A stretch of 64,000 nucleotides of DNA. Source: Auanema rhodensis (taxonomy: Eukaryota > Nematoda > Chromadorea > Rhabditida > Rhabditidae). Under the pieces are notes generated by a model. That model was not told the DNA's origin. It made no database searches and worked only from the letters and a program-made list of their open reading frames with translations. Positions 34,866-48,778 of the stretch are shown piece by piece (position 1 is the stretch's first letter; each line of letters starts with the position of its first letter). A program made the translations under genes and the position numbers. The stretch is from NCBI GenBank assembly GCA_964057225.1, contig OZ059895.1:17017688-17081687 (forward strand), in the 5' to 3' direction.

Positions 34866-37359
34866 ATGCCAAACGAAGAGGTTCAAGCCGAGTATGTGGC
34901 CCATGCCATGCTGGCTATGGCCGAAACTCTTCGGAGGCAAAATCCTCCAAAATATAAAATGGCAATTAAATGTGCCAGGGTAAGTATCTTTTTCCGAATA
35001 TATAAGTGAACTGTAACTTTAGGGTGCTTCCACATTTGACATTTCTCCCGAAAAAAAGGCATTTGTATTAACTCAGTTAGGAAAACTGCTCTTGTATTAT
35101 TCTGATAATCAAGAAGAGGCTAAATTAACTTTAGAAAATGCTGTAAGTTTCTTTCAATATATTCTTGTTTAATTTATTCATTTAAGTATAATATGTATCT
35201 ATCATTTGGCGACGATTACCTTAATTTTCGTACTGAAAATGTCATATTATTGTGTGAAGCTTATATTGGAGGTAAATAATTTTTTATTATTGCACGCTAC
35301 AGTAATTAAGTTGCAGGATCATGTAGCATCGAGGGTTACCAAAGGGCTCTTGCAATACTTCGTGCTGAAATGCCAAATAACCAGAAGAATAAATCAATTA
35401 TCACCAAAATGTTGTTCTATTACATCGTAAGTTGACCTAGTGCTCGATAACATTTCAAGTGATTCATTAAGGAAGCAGCCACACTTTCTGGGTCATATAA
35501 CGAAGCCGTTGAAGCTTGCAAGTTAGCGACAGAGAATGCAATGTCATGGAATGATAAAGTTCTAGAATTGTATTTTCGAATGACAAAACAATTGGTTTTT
35601 CATCTTTTTTCCGGCGTTAAATAATTTGAAAACATAGGTCTTATCTCGAAGTATGAGAGGCACATTAGATGAAGTGGAGACAAATGAAATCGGAGCTATT
35701 ATGTCTAACATAAGCGCAGATGAACATGTGATTACAAATTTAAAAGTTTTTTATATTTCAACGCAATTAGCTTATACTATTTCAAGTGGAAAGGTTGAGT
35801 TTTGTTGCGAAGCGCAAGAATATATTTGTACTTTAGATGCGGTCTGCGCGTGATCTTTTGAGAACCCTACAAGCTACTGTTCAAGCAATGCCTGCAGATG
35901 TATCATTAGGTGGAATACGGTATACTCAGTTAGTTATAAACCTAAAATTAATTATTTCTCTTTAGTTGGATGGAAAGGGTACCATTAACCGCTTTAGCTT
36001 GTTTGATGACAATCGTTAGTTCCGCATTTCAATCTAATTATGATAGAGCATACAAATACTATTTGATTGGAATGAGACATATCCAAGAATATCTGACTAA
36101 GGTTCAAAATATTTTGATTGTTCAACTCTAACTTTTCGATTTTTCAGTCTTTCCGTTCTGCTAGTGAGTTTGGAGTTTTAAGATCAGTTCTAAGAATGAG
36201 GTTATCTATTAACGAAATGATTGCACATTGCAATATCATGGCATGCAAGCCTGTAATGGCTTTAGAAAATGTAATTGTTTCTCTTTTTCATCTGTTATGT
36301 ATGTTTTTCCTTAATTAGATCAGAGATATGATTACTTTGTCAACCCGAGTAGGCATGGAGTACTACATTGAATATGTTCCAGCGATCCAATCACTCTTGG
36401 TAAACGAGCATTTTCTTTATATTCTAATTTAAATGTTTCTAGGGATGGTTTTCAACATATATCGGCGATCTAAATGCTGCTGAAAAGCATTTTAAAGCTG
36501 CTCTTGAGGTTTTTTAAATTTGATATTTTTCGCCATATTTTAAACCATTATTTAGATGAAACCAAAAAACAAAGATGCATTTACCATGCTACAAGTGAGT
36601 CTTGGACTTGTATATATCTTACAACAAAAATTTTCTTCATATTATACGGCTGCTGAATTGTAAGTAGTTATTTGTATTTTGGTTAATTGAGCTATTTATT
36701 TTTCAGTTTAACTCCTACTCGCTTGTCTCAGTGTTCATTAGTTGTCAAAATGAATGCTAAGTTTGTAATGGGATGCCACGCTTATATAACTAATAAACTT
36801 ACTGATTGCCAGTAAGTTTCAGTGAAGTTTGCAAAGATATAATCAAATTTTCAGGCAATATCTGGTTGAATGTCTTGAAATGGCTAAAGCTGAAGATTTA
36901 TTCCGTATTCATGCCATGGCTATTGTACTCTTTTCGATACCTTTTCCAGTCTCTGTGGAGGTGGCGTTTTAAGCAGCTGTGAATTAAATCTTTGTTTAAT
37001 TTTTTAGACTTTACAATTAAATTTGGATTGGAGTAAAAAGGGACAAGACTATGCACTTTTGAATTGGAGTGATTTAGCCATTGCAAGTAAGCCTTAGCCT
37101 TATTTTTATCTTGAATTTCCTTTCAATTCTTCTAGTAAATACTAAACGCAAGGGAGACGATGCAATACCACCAAACGATGTAGATTTCCAAAAATGTAAA
37201 ACAAACTTAGATGCTTTCCAAGAAGCATCCAAAACCCATTCAGCAGCTGGACTTTTAGAGGTTAGTACCTTGTCCTTTTTTGTTTTTTCTTATTTATGTT
37301 GACGTTCTTTTCAGTGGTATGAAGGTGAAGCATTACAATTTTTACCAAAAGAAGAGTAG
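34866..37359 (+). CDS. mau-2: MAU-2 / SCC4 cohesin loading factor, 586 aa, 17 exons
   Basis: Exons: 34866-34979, 35023-35142, 35187-35271, 35317-35426, 35472-35594, 35638-35793, 35837-35919, 35966-36101, 36148-36270, 36319-36399, 36443-36508, 36556-36659, 36707-36811, 36855-36960, 37008-37086, 37136-37260, 37315-37359; phases close. The protein is all-helical TPR-like: AMAETLRRQNPPKYKMAIKCAR at the N-terminus, then TQLGKLLLYYSDNQEEAKLTLENAY, which matches the conserved MAU2/SCC4 N-terminal repeat, and LGWFSTYIGDLNAAEKHFKAAL further on. Length agrees with the family (about 590-610 aa). MAU-2 binds the Nipped-B/SCC2 subunit (PQN-85 in C. elegans), loads cohesin on chromatin, and in C. elegans is also needed for axon guidance and cell migration. 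AATAAA lies at 37599-37604. Confidence 0.9.
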
Positions 37360-38172
37360 AATCTCGAAGTCAACGGGTCAGAATATTGTATATATAGTAT
37401 ATACATGTAAATACAAAAGACTTACAAGGCAGCATGCTGGAAAACTTGTGAATTTCGATCTTACTAACGGTATATAACGAGTATATTAAGGGTTACCTAC
37501 TAACTTTTCGTTTTTTCTTTTTATAATATTCATAATTTATACAAATTTGTTATTAGACGGCCCTTTCACTTTCTTTTGTCAAAGCGTCACACTATTCGAA
37601 TAAAGACTATTGTTTTCTATAATAAGCATTTTTTTGTGTGTATTACTCTTTTTCTATTTATACTCCTATATTAGGAAAATTATAAAAATTCGTATAACAA
37701 ACGAACAAACTTTGTTTCGCATATTATGTAACAACGGACTGATGTTTAAGATGAATTATATACTTTAAAACGACAATGATGATGAGAGCTGTACGTATTT
37801 CATAGTTAGAAGTAGTAAGTAAGTATGTAGTAATAGCTGTAATGGTAGTGGTTTAGACTGACATTGATGTTATAAATATCTCATAAACAACTACATAGAT
37901 GTTAGAATGTTGCTGTTGCTGTATAGGCTAGACTTCTCTCCCTCCTTTTGTTTTCTTTTGCAGGTTTATAATCTTCTTCCTCTACCTAATAACATCGTCT
38001 TCTTCTCTTGCCCTGCTCTTGTTCTTCAATACAAAAGAAAAAAACAATGTTTCAATGGAATGGTAATTAATGAAGTTGACGATGATAATATACAGATGAT
38101 GATGATGATGATGATGATAGCGACGACGACATCACCGGAGGATGATGATATTGAGGAAGAGCAATAGAGAAG
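37360..38172. other. Convergent 3' region of mau-2 and the insulin gene
   Basis: About 810 bp of noncoding DNA. An ATG/GAT triplet repeat at 38094-38120 lies just 3' of the insulin stop codon. Frames crossing it are artefacts. Confidence 0.6.
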
Positions 38173-39282
38173 TTACCAGCCAGACAATGGACCGCAGTAT
38201 GACAGAAGGTCGTTCACGGTGCAGCCGACATCACAACAGATCGTCTGAAGTTGTCGAATGGATGGAGCCACAAGAGCACGTCTCACTAAAAGTAAATAAT
38301 ATTTAAATCTTATATTAATAGATACATATATAGTTTGAATGTAATATTATTCTATTTTCTTGCTCACATCAATAATTGAAATATTTTCAGTTTTAATTAG
38401 AATTTGAAGTCGTTCAGTCTGTCAGGTATCGAACAACAACTTGACAGGTTAAGAAGGTTGCGGAACCTCTCAATGGTTTAAGCATCAGAATTTTCCCATA
38501 ATTTCTTCAAAAATATGTTTTTTTCTGCTTATTCGGTTCAAGTTGGTTCTTCAAATTAGAAATTTTTTGAAGAACATAGAAAACTTTAGATTGGCGTTAT
38601 TTCCACTTCATGTTGCGGATCTATACTGCTAAATTGCAAAAATTGTTGAAAGATTTCTGATAGAAATTGTATTCTAGAACATTCATGAACTTTTCGTTTT
38701 TTTCTCCAAAACGAAAATAATTTTGAAGATTGAATCAAAGTCCATGCTTCGAGGGTTCCGAATAGCTACAGGAAGTGGAGCGTTTTTCTAATTGGATTAG
38801 AGCACGACTTGGAATTTTCTTGAAAATTCGCTTTTTTTTCTCCGTTGAAGCAATGTTCATAGGTTGCTCCAAGTAATTTGAATTCAATTTTTGAAGACAA
38901 ATTGCAATGAAAATCCGCTTTTTTGGAAAAAAGAAAAGTTACTCACTAGGTATAGGAATGTTATCTATACTTCTTTTCCGTCTCATAGTACAAGCCATTG
39001 ACCAGGCCATTGTGAAACTACTTCCACCAGGAGGACACATACGAAGTCGTCCATCTGAAATGTAAAAATTGTTGTTGAATACATCATGCAAGAGCAAAAA
39101 AAAAAAGATTTTTCCTATTATTTTTTGAATTAAATTTTGATGGAAATATGAAATATTGTATTTGCAGGTTTTGGCACACACAGTCCATATTAAGGTTATA
39201 TTCTTAAAATTTATGATAGCTATTCCGTACAAGTATACATAAAGATATTGCTAAAACAACCATAAATATCATTCAATATAAA

Positions 39283-39321
<39 letters not shown>

Positions 39322-42300
39322 GTTCCATATTTCTCTCACTATACTTGACTCTTCCTTCTTCTCTTACTCATTTGCCATTCTTCATCATTTTGTGTTCTCA
39401 GCTTCAGTCAAGCTTCAACTTAACTATTCCGTTGAATGAGTTTGAGTTTCCTTTGATTTTTGTCCACTAATTAGTCAAGACGAAGTTCAATTTCAATCGT
39501 ATTCTCAAGATTTTTCGGAGTAAAAATGGAGAAAAAAGATCATTTCGTTTTAATTTTCAAAGAGGCTCAGGATGTTTGGTAGGAAGACTTTTTGACGAAA
39601 TCAAAATCATATGCCTCATCATAGCTAGGCTTCTACAATTATAATTTGGAATGCATGTAAACCATTGAAGTTTTTTGAGATTCAAAACGAATTCCCTTCT
39701 TACAACCCAGAATGAGCATATGCTGCTCAGAAGCTACCAACATATGTATAACTTCTTATACAAGAACACCTAGTTCAGACATTTAATAACGAATGCAACG
39801 CATTTAATCCCAATGTTGTTGTGTTTTTTGCAGAAAAAAAAGTTAAATTACAACGTTAATGATGACAACGTTGATCGTGATGATGATGATGACGGTGGTG
39901 GTGTTGGTGATGGTGGCAATAACGTCGTCGGCGGTGACGTCTCCTCATGTTTATAAAGCATTTATGTCATGTTGTTGCATGCTGTATCGCAGATTGAGGA
40001 CAACATTAGCATTACGCTTGTTGTCTTCTCAGAACTTCGGTGGATGCTGACTGACAGACTTGAAAAGCCTTTGAATTCATATGATCAATTGAATAGCCAT
40101 ACATATGTACATATACGTGATTTGATTGACAAAAAGGAGAAAATATAATTTGGTTTTTATTTCCGAACAAGAAGGCTGAAAAGCAAGTAAGCATCAACTA
40201 CTTAGATGCTTGTCTAATACATAGTATGATGTATTTTGCTCTTTTAGTTACCTTATATGGTAATATGCTCCCATAAATAATATATAAAAAGCTTAATATA
40301 TATAAGATAAGATAGCTTATTTCTTGAATTTCGAGGATAAAATGGCAGTTTATTTTAGAAATAGCACATGTAGAAGTCTTTCATCATTTTTTTTTTGCAA
40401 AAAAACCAGGAACAACCACATATACATGCACAACGAGCATATTTCAAATTGAGTATGTGAGACGTAAGAAAGGACAAAAATGCTTTTTCTATCACACAAT
40501 AAAGGTTATATTTGAATATTAAAACAGCTTGCAACCTGTTAAGCTTATACACTTTCACGTTTATTTAGCTACAACTTAATAGCAAATATGGTAATGGTTT
40601 GAGAACAAGGTCGAATTTTCTAGGCGTTCTTACTATTCAAAAAACATTTATAACAGATTGGATGATGGAATAAATTGTCTGAAAAGACAATACGTTATTT
40701 CTTTTTTTGTTTTTTCGATCAATCATGACTGTTGCAAAGCTGAATTTTGCTTCCTTAACAAGAAATTCATCCGATCTATCTGGGATCTAAGGATGTTAAA
40801 GCTCATTGTATTGTTGAAACATAAATAAAAGATGAAGCTATAGACCAGATTGATATGAAAATGACAATTTAAATCAAAGGCAGAAGAATATTCTGATAGT
40901 ACATGAGCTAATCTCTTCCTCTCCTCTATACAAATTTCTCTCTCTCTCTCTCTTTCTCTCTTTTTTTTCAGGTTTTCTCGGTAAATCACACACCTTTTCA
41001 TTCAAATCTCCCCCCCCCCCCCCTTAGCTACTTCTTTACTTCTATTTTTATTCATTGAAGTTCTTTAAGCACAATAAGTACTTCTATTAATATATCTTAA
41101 ACTATAAATAATAATTATTATAATATATTTCTATAGGTTATGTCAAACTAACTATGCTACATGTGTTCTCACGTTTATCGCAAATGTCAAAAAAAAAAGT
41201 TTCTATCTTCTATATCTACTTATGTATAACTATATATATATATATATATAATATAGAATTAACTATATCTTTTGATATATTACTATATTTAGACTTTTAA
41301 TAAATTCCATATTTGACTAATATTTTATAATTTGAAGACAAATTATCAGCCACCAACTCAAACGATGTCACATGAATATCCAAGGTTACATCAAAAAAAA
41401 AAGAAAAAGAAAGAATAGCAAATTTTTCATATTTTATCCTCCCCCACCCCCTGGCAAATACCGAAATATGAGCAACTATATGAGCAACTATTCAAAGGAT
41501 TCGACAAAAAATTAATTTATTTCCTTTATATGCTCGTTTTCCTTTTTAAGGGTGGATAACTGGGGGCAAAAAAAACGAAAGAAAGAAAGTAAACCAAAAA
41601 TCCATGGCCATAGCTCGGAGTTGTGCATGGCTAATCAACAGTTTTTGAAATAATTGCATACAACGCTTTGTTGTAGTTGCTAGGATTCATCTAGAAACAT
41701 CTTCGTGTCATGATTTTCATGGTATTCGTTGCATCGTCGTCGTCGTCGTCGTCATCGTCGTCCGGCTGAGGTTGTGTATCATCATCACCGTCGCTCAGGA
41801 CAATTTTTCGTTAACTCAAATCTCTCTCTCTCTCTCTCTCTCTCTCAGTTACATATTGGTTTTAAAGCAAAAAGTGGAGAGCAAAAGCCATTATGTTCAT
41901 TATATTTTTTGATTGAAACGAATTCTTTTTTTATTACATAAAAGCTTTGTTTTATGTATTTGATATCTATGGAAAATTATTTTTTTTTCTTTTATTTTAT
42001 TGTCCCGTTTTGACAAATCCCATAACATGAAATGAATTGTTTTTATTATTAGAATTTCATCTATTTTTCTTTCCTTTTAAGCCTAAATGAGGAAGCGAAC
42101 ATGAATGAGAAACTGTTTTAAATCGAATATTTATAACGATATTATACATTTTACTTTAATTTTTCTCTTTTTTTCTCTCTCTTTTCAATCTCCCCCCCCC
42201 TCATTCTCTCTCTCTCTCGCTCTCTCTGTTTCAATCTCTCCCTTCGTACATATATATATTCAGTTTCGTTTTTTTTGCCTAAAAAAACGGAAACGGTTGG

Positions 42301-42539
42301 GCGGGCATCCGAGAAATTGGAAAAGCAAACAAGAAGAAATGAACAATTTGTATCATACAGAAACTTTTCTTATCTCATCCCTTTGTTTTCAACTTTATCA
42401 CTTATTCGATCTGAGAAGGAATAAATTTTATTTTTGGATTAATTATAAGAAGTAATATCGTACTAGGTGCAAGTATCCGAGTAAGCTGCACCCGAATAGT
42501 TGTGTACTAACTATCGAAATGAATTTATTGTTTAGGAGT

Positions 42540-42611
<72 letters not shown>

Positions 42612-44578
42612 GGAGACTAACTAATGTTAGAACATTCCTTCTCTTTTTCGAATATTTTATCAGATTTTCTTGGAATTGGAAGTCCGCATTGATCATCGTA
42701 TAGCAATTAAAAATGTGCATTGTTTCTAATACGTTCATTGAAAGCGATAAATCTGTTACATGAAAACTAATTTTCAAAGCTTTTTTCTTTTTTTCTAATG
42801 AAATTCCAATTCTTTGATAAGCCAATGCTATACGACATTGTGGCAGTTGCATACAGCAGCAGCTCGTCGCGTAAGCTCATATTGAATACAGCATAGTTAA
42901 GCTTAGTTATATGACCTTGCTGAGCATATATACAGCTTAAAAGGTGTACCATATATACATATAGAGCAATGTGAGACAGCAGCCTGTTCTTTGGTTCAAA
43001 ATGAAAACTTAATTTAAGCTAAAAACATTGTTTGGAAAATTATATTCTTTGTGCAATGAAAAGATGAATGTCATCACCCAATTAGGTAATTGTTAGCATG
43101 GTAAAGTTGAAAAAGACAGAATAATTACAAAGAAAGAGGAAGAAGAAGGAAAGATATAGTTACAAATAGAAAACTAAATAAGTTGTAATGATGCAATAAT
43201 CATAATATTTCTTTTTCTAAAATATTATTTCTTTTCACTTCACTCTACTTCATTCATTCTTGTGTATTTCACATTATATTGTTTAAACCAAAAAACACAT
43301 ATTTTACTCAAACGATCTTGCTAATTTACGTTAAAACAGGCTACAAGTATTTGACTTTCATGATTCATAGTACCCACATGCTTACAGCTTTCAATTTGTT
43401 TTATAAATAAATAAATACATATATTCCCTTAACTATATACATGTACATATGACCCATATGATATTCTAGTATCTGAGCTATGCTTGATGTGTATGCGTAT
43501 GTGTGTGATGGAAGAAGCTCAATAAGCATTTGCCTCCCTTTAATTAGTCGTAGAAAATCCACGAGTAAATCAGAATTAAGATAGTGAACGATGATGATGA
43601 TGATGATGATCATTAAACTTCCATGCTTTCTCAGTAAAATAGGTTCAGGCCGAGTATAATATGAGATGGCAAATGGCCAAATGAGATAGAAAGATATAAG
43701 AGATGTGTGAGAGAGATATGTATATAAGCAAAGATCTTTTAATGGAAACAAATTGATATATATATATATATATATAGTTAATAAGTGAAATTGAATATAA
43801 TTAAGATTAAAATTCACAAATACAACCGCTCTATGCGCTAATCAAAAGAGTAATCATCTCAATGCAAGTAGCGTTTGTCACGTGACACGTCAACAACGTG
43901 ATATGCTAATTTTTCGTGAAAACGACTAATTATGCTATATATCATATACATATAAACATTATAATCTTGAAAAATAATAGATTTTCAATAATTATTTATT
44001 ATTATTATTCTTATTCAGCCAATGTAGTTATGTACTCAAGACATGTCGTTGGAATGTCAGAAGCTTATGTATATACATACGTATGAACACGTCATGATCA
44101 TTGTCATCTTCAGTACAATAACTATGAACTATAATCGTTAACTACTGTCTATATACATGTGTTTTCGGATATCTCAAACAGTTCAATTGGTCGTAAATGT
44201 TTTAAATGTATGAAATGACGGAATATTTTATGCTTCACAACATGGCTTCATCGTCTGCTTCAGAATTATATCCTTAATCCACTCCCACTCTCATCCTTCT
44301 CTATCTGCTTTAGCTATTATTCTGTTTCTTTGTTTCATCCTCTTCCCTGTATATCATCCTCTGAAGTTGCTTTCACAAATGAACGGCAATCTTTTTTCCA
44401 TTCGTCTTCTGATTTTTGTTTCTTAGTCATTAACTAAAGGGTTTTCTTGTGAGTTTTCTCTCTTCCCCCCTCTCTCGTTCAATATCAGAACACATTGAAC
44501 CTATGTGTATCATGCTACTTGAGTAGTCAACGATAGCCATAAAAAACACCGAAAAGGATTGTTTTATCTCTCTCTCTC

Positions 44579-44627
<49 letters not shown>

Positions 44628-45947
44628 CCCCGTATACACATACTAATGTAGAGCCTTGTCAACTATTTAGCGGAAAATTCTTTTCGTGTAATTGGCAGGA
44701 GACAAGACAACTCGGTTGCCTTAGCAGCTTCGAAGCTTCTGAATGACAAACTGAAAGAAGCATCATGATAAGTATGTGATTCCTTCTTTCTGCTATTTTG
44801 CACGTGGAGTAGCAGAATATAACTCTGCTTGTTGCAAGACGAATAGAAGCAATTAGCTTTAATGACTTAGAGCATGATACAGAATATGCTTAGCTTGGTG
44901 CTACAAAGAACGGAATGAGTTTCTACCATCTGTTAAGAAGGAAAAGGGGGATGGAGGTATATTCTGAAGAGTTTCATGAAACGAACACTTGTTGTGTTTT
45001 GATTTCATAGAAACAAAGAAAAAAATGGAGATAGAAACAGAGCCTAGGGTGACGTAAAGAGAGGTGAAGTGAACTTGAAAAAGTGACGGACAATTAACAA
45101 AAACGGTGGTTGATGCGTTCCGTTTTGTGTTTAAATTCTCATTTTCTGACACTCACTCTCACACATCCCACAGAGAAGATTAGTAAAAATATTCGATTTT
45201 TACTCATTTGTTATGAGTTTATTTTTTGAAATTTTGAAAGAAAAGAAAAAGAAAAGAAAGACAACATTCATCAAGCAAGAAAAAAATAAAGAAAATAGGG
45301 TAAACAAGACTGACATTTGAAGTGACACCCACTTATTAAAGAAAATGCTTTCAAGTTCATACACAGACACACCAGTACCAGTCATTGTTACAGATGTTAA
45401 TTCATCTATATCTATAGATATAGTCAAATATAATATTCAAAGAATACAGTGAATTATTGAAAAAGTGAGAAGAGAACGATCGTAAAGAAGATCAGAAGAC
45501 AATGAATCGTTTTTGCTGACAGAACTTGAGAGGTAAAGAGAATTTCTTGGAGTATACAGGGTAGAAAAGTAAGAGAGACAAGAAGAGCCTGAATAAGGAT
45601 ATGATTGTATTTAGTAATCTTGACAAGCAAGCTCTTCACCATCATTTAGTATCAAGCTGCATGGAATTGATGGCATTTTGGTTTTTTTTTAATTAAAAAA
45701 TCTCTGTTTTCTTCGTCTTTGATTACTTTTATGACAAAGTTTAGTCGTTTTTCGTTATAACGATTTTCGTGTAATAATTTTTGAAAAATGAAATTGGAGT
45801 TTTGTGAGAGGAGGTAACTAAGGAGTTGTAGCTCTGAGAGGATGGCTGGTGGTATAAGTGAGAATTGAAAAAGCTATAGAAGCTAATTGTTGTCATAATT
45901 TGTCGTTCGGTATAAAATTCTATATAGTATATATTATTTTTTTAAAA

Positions 45948-45995
<48 letters not shown>

Positions 45996-46732
45996 GGGAA
46001 AGAGAGGTTTCGACAGTAATGTAGAACTTGAAGCTTGAACCTATAAGCTTGGAACAACACGAAGACAATACGAAGAGGCAGAGACGAAATCTTTTTTTTT
46101 TACTTTTTTTTGTCAAACAATCCATAACCAAAAGCATTTTGAACATGAAAAATGCTTTGAATTTGCTATTTATGCTGTGATCTATTATCCTATAGCCATA
46201 GGTTATAAGCCATACAGATGCTTATGTTCATCTTCCTGACTTTAATGGGTTTCAATGGGTCACGATATACGAATAAGCTTTGCTAGCATAAGATAGTCAC
46301 AAAATCCTCTTCGTTTTCCGGATGTTTGAGCATGCTTGAAACATTAACATCCTTTGTTTCTGCTTATTAGGATAATCTATTGAATATATTCATTTTATTT
46401 ATTTATATTCAGGAAGTTTCAAGTTTAATGAGTATCATTAAGCTTGAAAGTTGGACTAGTTACAACTTGAGATCAGATTAAAAATCTCTTCATAACTTCA
46501 AACAACAACAACAACGTAGTGTTTAGTAGACTGAATAAAGCTTGAATACCATATTTCGTACCAAAAAAAAAGAAAATTTGAAAAAGAAAATAAACGAAAG
46601 AAGGAAAATTCAAATGGCATATCTCTCAAAGCGAAAAAGAAGCTTAACGGAAAACGTACCAGCATCTGTGGGCGCAGTAAAACCGTAGATAAGAATTGCA
46701 ATCACAATCAGGCCGAAATGCATTTTCGGCAT
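38173..46732 (-). CDS. Insulin-like peptide precursor (97 aa, 3 exons)
   Basis: Minus-strand exons: 46732-46660 (signal peptide), 39054-38947 (B chain), 38285-38173 (A chain); phases close across a 7.6 kb first intron. Residues 1-24 are a signal peptide (MPKMHFGLIVIAILIYGF). The B chain RLRMCPPGGSSFTMAWSMAC has Cys31 and Cys46, followed by RRKR. A very short linker (SIDNIPIPM) ends in RR. The A chain QTICCDVGCTVNDLLSYC has the canonical CC-x3-C-x8-C pattern (77, 78, 82, 91). Six cysteines give the standard three disulfides; no extra nematode pair is present. The CPPGG B chain resembles several C. elegans ins genes (INS-17 as I recall it). It is a secreted ligand for a DAF-2-type receptor, but agonist or antagonist status cannot be told. 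Confidence 0.88.
41010..41023. repeat. Poly(C) run
   Basis: About 14 consecutive C residues, unusual in this AT-rich context, following a CT-rich segment. Confidence 0.85.
42541..42608. repeat. (GA)n microsatellite
   Basis: Nearly 70 bp of pure GA repeat in the insulin gene intron. Confidence 0.95.
44571..44622. repeat. (CT)n microsatellite
   Basis: CT repeat with one GTT interruption in the insulin gene intron. Confidence 0.93.
45952..45993. repeat. (GA)n microsatellite
   Basis: About 40 bp GA repeat, about 670 bp downstream of the insulin signal-peptide exon. Confidence 0.93.
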
Positions 46733-46769
46733 CCAAATGAGCTAGACCTAACAACTCAAACCGAACCGG

Positions 46770-46811
46770 CTCCGCCTTTTTTACTCATGTCATTTATGGA
46801 TTGCTCCGCCC
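46770..46811. promoter_or_regulatory. Paired GC boxes upstream of the insulin gene
   Basis: GGCTCCGCC and GCTCCGCCCAC occur about 30 bp apart, 40-80 bp upstream of the insulin ATG on the minus strand (GGGCGGAGC in gene orientation). They match the box upstream of the PAL gene and suggest binding by an Sp1/KLF-type factor. Confidence 0.45.
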
Positions 46812-47134
46812 ACTTTTCCGGATCTGTCTTTCTCCTCCCACTTTTTGAGCTTCGTCTATTTTGTAATATTTTTTTGCTTTGATAGTTACTTCAGGATGAG
46901 AATAAATAAAGATAAAATAAAAGTAAAAAAAAAGAAGAAAAATTAATGGAAAAAAGAGGAAATTAAATTATCGAAAAGAGTTAAAAGAGATAGATAGATA
47001 CAGAGAGAGAGAGAGAGGTAGAATAAAACAGAGAGAGAGAGAGATTATAAAGAGAGAATCTAAACAACGAGATATAGACTTCGAGTGTTTGATGTTATTG
47101 CATCACATAAATTGCTTGTGTATGTTGCATGTAT

Positions 47135-47139
<5 letters not shown>

Positions 47140-47198
<59 letters not shown>

Positions 47199-47200
47199 GA
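47140..47200. repeat. (GA)n microsatellite
   Basis: About 60 bp GA repeat in the insulin/DEG-ENaC divergent region. Confidence 0.95.
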
Positions 47201-47382
47201 TAGATGTAGATCTAAGTTTGGATCCTATTTACTGATTATGATATTCTATTAAGGAACTTGAGCTTATACAATAGGTTGCAAAGTAAAAATAAGATTCTTC
47301 AGGTTCAAAATAGTTTAAGCGGATACGTTGGACAAAGAGATATGTACGTATGTTTATGTATAGTTTGATACACATACATACA

Positions 47383-47384
47383 TA

Positions 47385-47447
<63 letters not shown>
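47383..47447. repeat. (GA)n microsatellite
   Basis: About 65 bp GA repeat with two AA interruptions, upstream of the DEG/ENaC gene. Confidence 0.93.
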
Positions 47448-47449
<2 letters not shown>

Positions 47450-47974
47450 ACAAGTAAATGGATATTCATGAATTGTGAAAAAAACGTGTATGAAGGAGAC
47501 ATTATAGGTAAACTTGATTATAGGTATAGTTAAAGCTTAAGACTTATACAATTCTTTTTGAATAGAATGAACTTTCAACATACATCATTGAACTTTTAAT
47601 TTATTTTAATCAAAAAATATATTTAATATATTCTTTGATTATTAATATTTTGTGTTAAGAATATTAGTATATGTATGTATGTATGATTGTCGATTAAAAG
47701 TTTGAAAGAAGAAGTAAATACATACATCCAAACAAAGTTTCATCTTTGCTCAAATGTCCTTTTCTTGTTCAGCATTATAAGTCATTTTTCAACATCGTCA
47801 ATCTCATCATCATGTAGTTGATGTTGACTCTCTTCCTTCTTTTCTCTCTCTCTCTCTATCTTTCAGCCATATATGAATATATATTTCATTTTTGTTTCAC
47901 TTCTACTACTTAAATCCACAAAATCGTCCATTGGCTGTTCAAATTATTTTACGAAAAGTATAATATTTCAGACA

Positions 47975-48721
47975 ATGGGTGTTTTTAGTACAGGACTTCG
48001 TTATGTTTTGAAAGATTTTTCATGTTGGACATCAACTCATGGAGTACCGCATATTGGTATGGCTAACGCTCTCTGGTTAAGGTATGTATACATCGTATCT
48101 AGTATCTCTTTAACTATCTTTGTATCTGCAAGTTTTGCAATAACGACTTCTTACTCTTCTTTCTGAGATAATTACTAAGATATTTACACCAATAAAGAGA
48201 GAATGAGGGCGGCGAAGGAGGGACAAGATGACTAAAAGGAAAAACGATAGAGAGGGTGTTTGAACTGGGGGGGAGTTGGTGGGAGAAAGGAAAAAAAGAA
48301 AGGAGAACCGAAAGACGAAGGCAGTATTTGGGAGATAGAAGGAAAGAAAGAAAGTTGAAATGAGTAGGAGTACAACACATACACTAGACGCCATCATCAT
48401 ATAAGCTCGAATGAAGCTAACCAACTAGAAACGGTTGTTACAGGACATTCTGGATTTTGGTGGTGCTATGCTGTATCGGAGCATTCGTATGGCAGTTACA
48501 AACGTTATTGGCAAAATATTTTGCTTACCTTGTCAATACAGAGACAAAGGTAAATTAATTTTTAATTTTTAATGAAAATCATCAAACATGTGTGGAATGC
48601 TTCAGCTTCAATTCTCTGAACGAGTATTTCCTACAGTAACTATATGTCATCTGAATCCGTGGAAAGTAGAAGAAGCAATGAAACATAGTGAAATGAGGAA
48701 ACTGGTAAGATTTAGAGGAAT

Positions 48722-48778
<57 letters not shown>

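Larger units (their letters stand above)
39055..46659 (-). other. 7.6 kb first intron of the insulin gene
   Basis: Noncoding except for artefact frames. It contains CT/GA tracts at 39284-39321, 40936-40962, 41821-41846, 42541-42608, 44571-44622 and 45952-45993, a 14-base poly(C) run at about 41010-41023, AT-rich stretches near 41090-41300 and a (GAT)n run near 43588-43611. I found no convincing nested gene on either strand, though short-exon genes could be missed. Confidence 0.7.
46733..47974. other. Divergent promoter region of insulin (-) and DEG/ENaC (+)
   Basis: 1.24 kb shared upstream region. GC boxes lie just upstream of the insulin start. GA tracts at 47002-47045, 47140-47200 and 47383-47447 fill the middle. 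No further coding exon seen; a TTTCAG acceptor directly precedes the DEG/ENaC ATG. Confidence 0.55.

Noticed and set aside
38286-46659. Nested genes inside the insulin introns (for example the plus-strand frame at 39859-40050, MMTTLIVMMMM...)
   Set aside because: The hydrophobic run comes from ATG/GTG triplet repeats (GATGATGATG), with no supporting exon structure.
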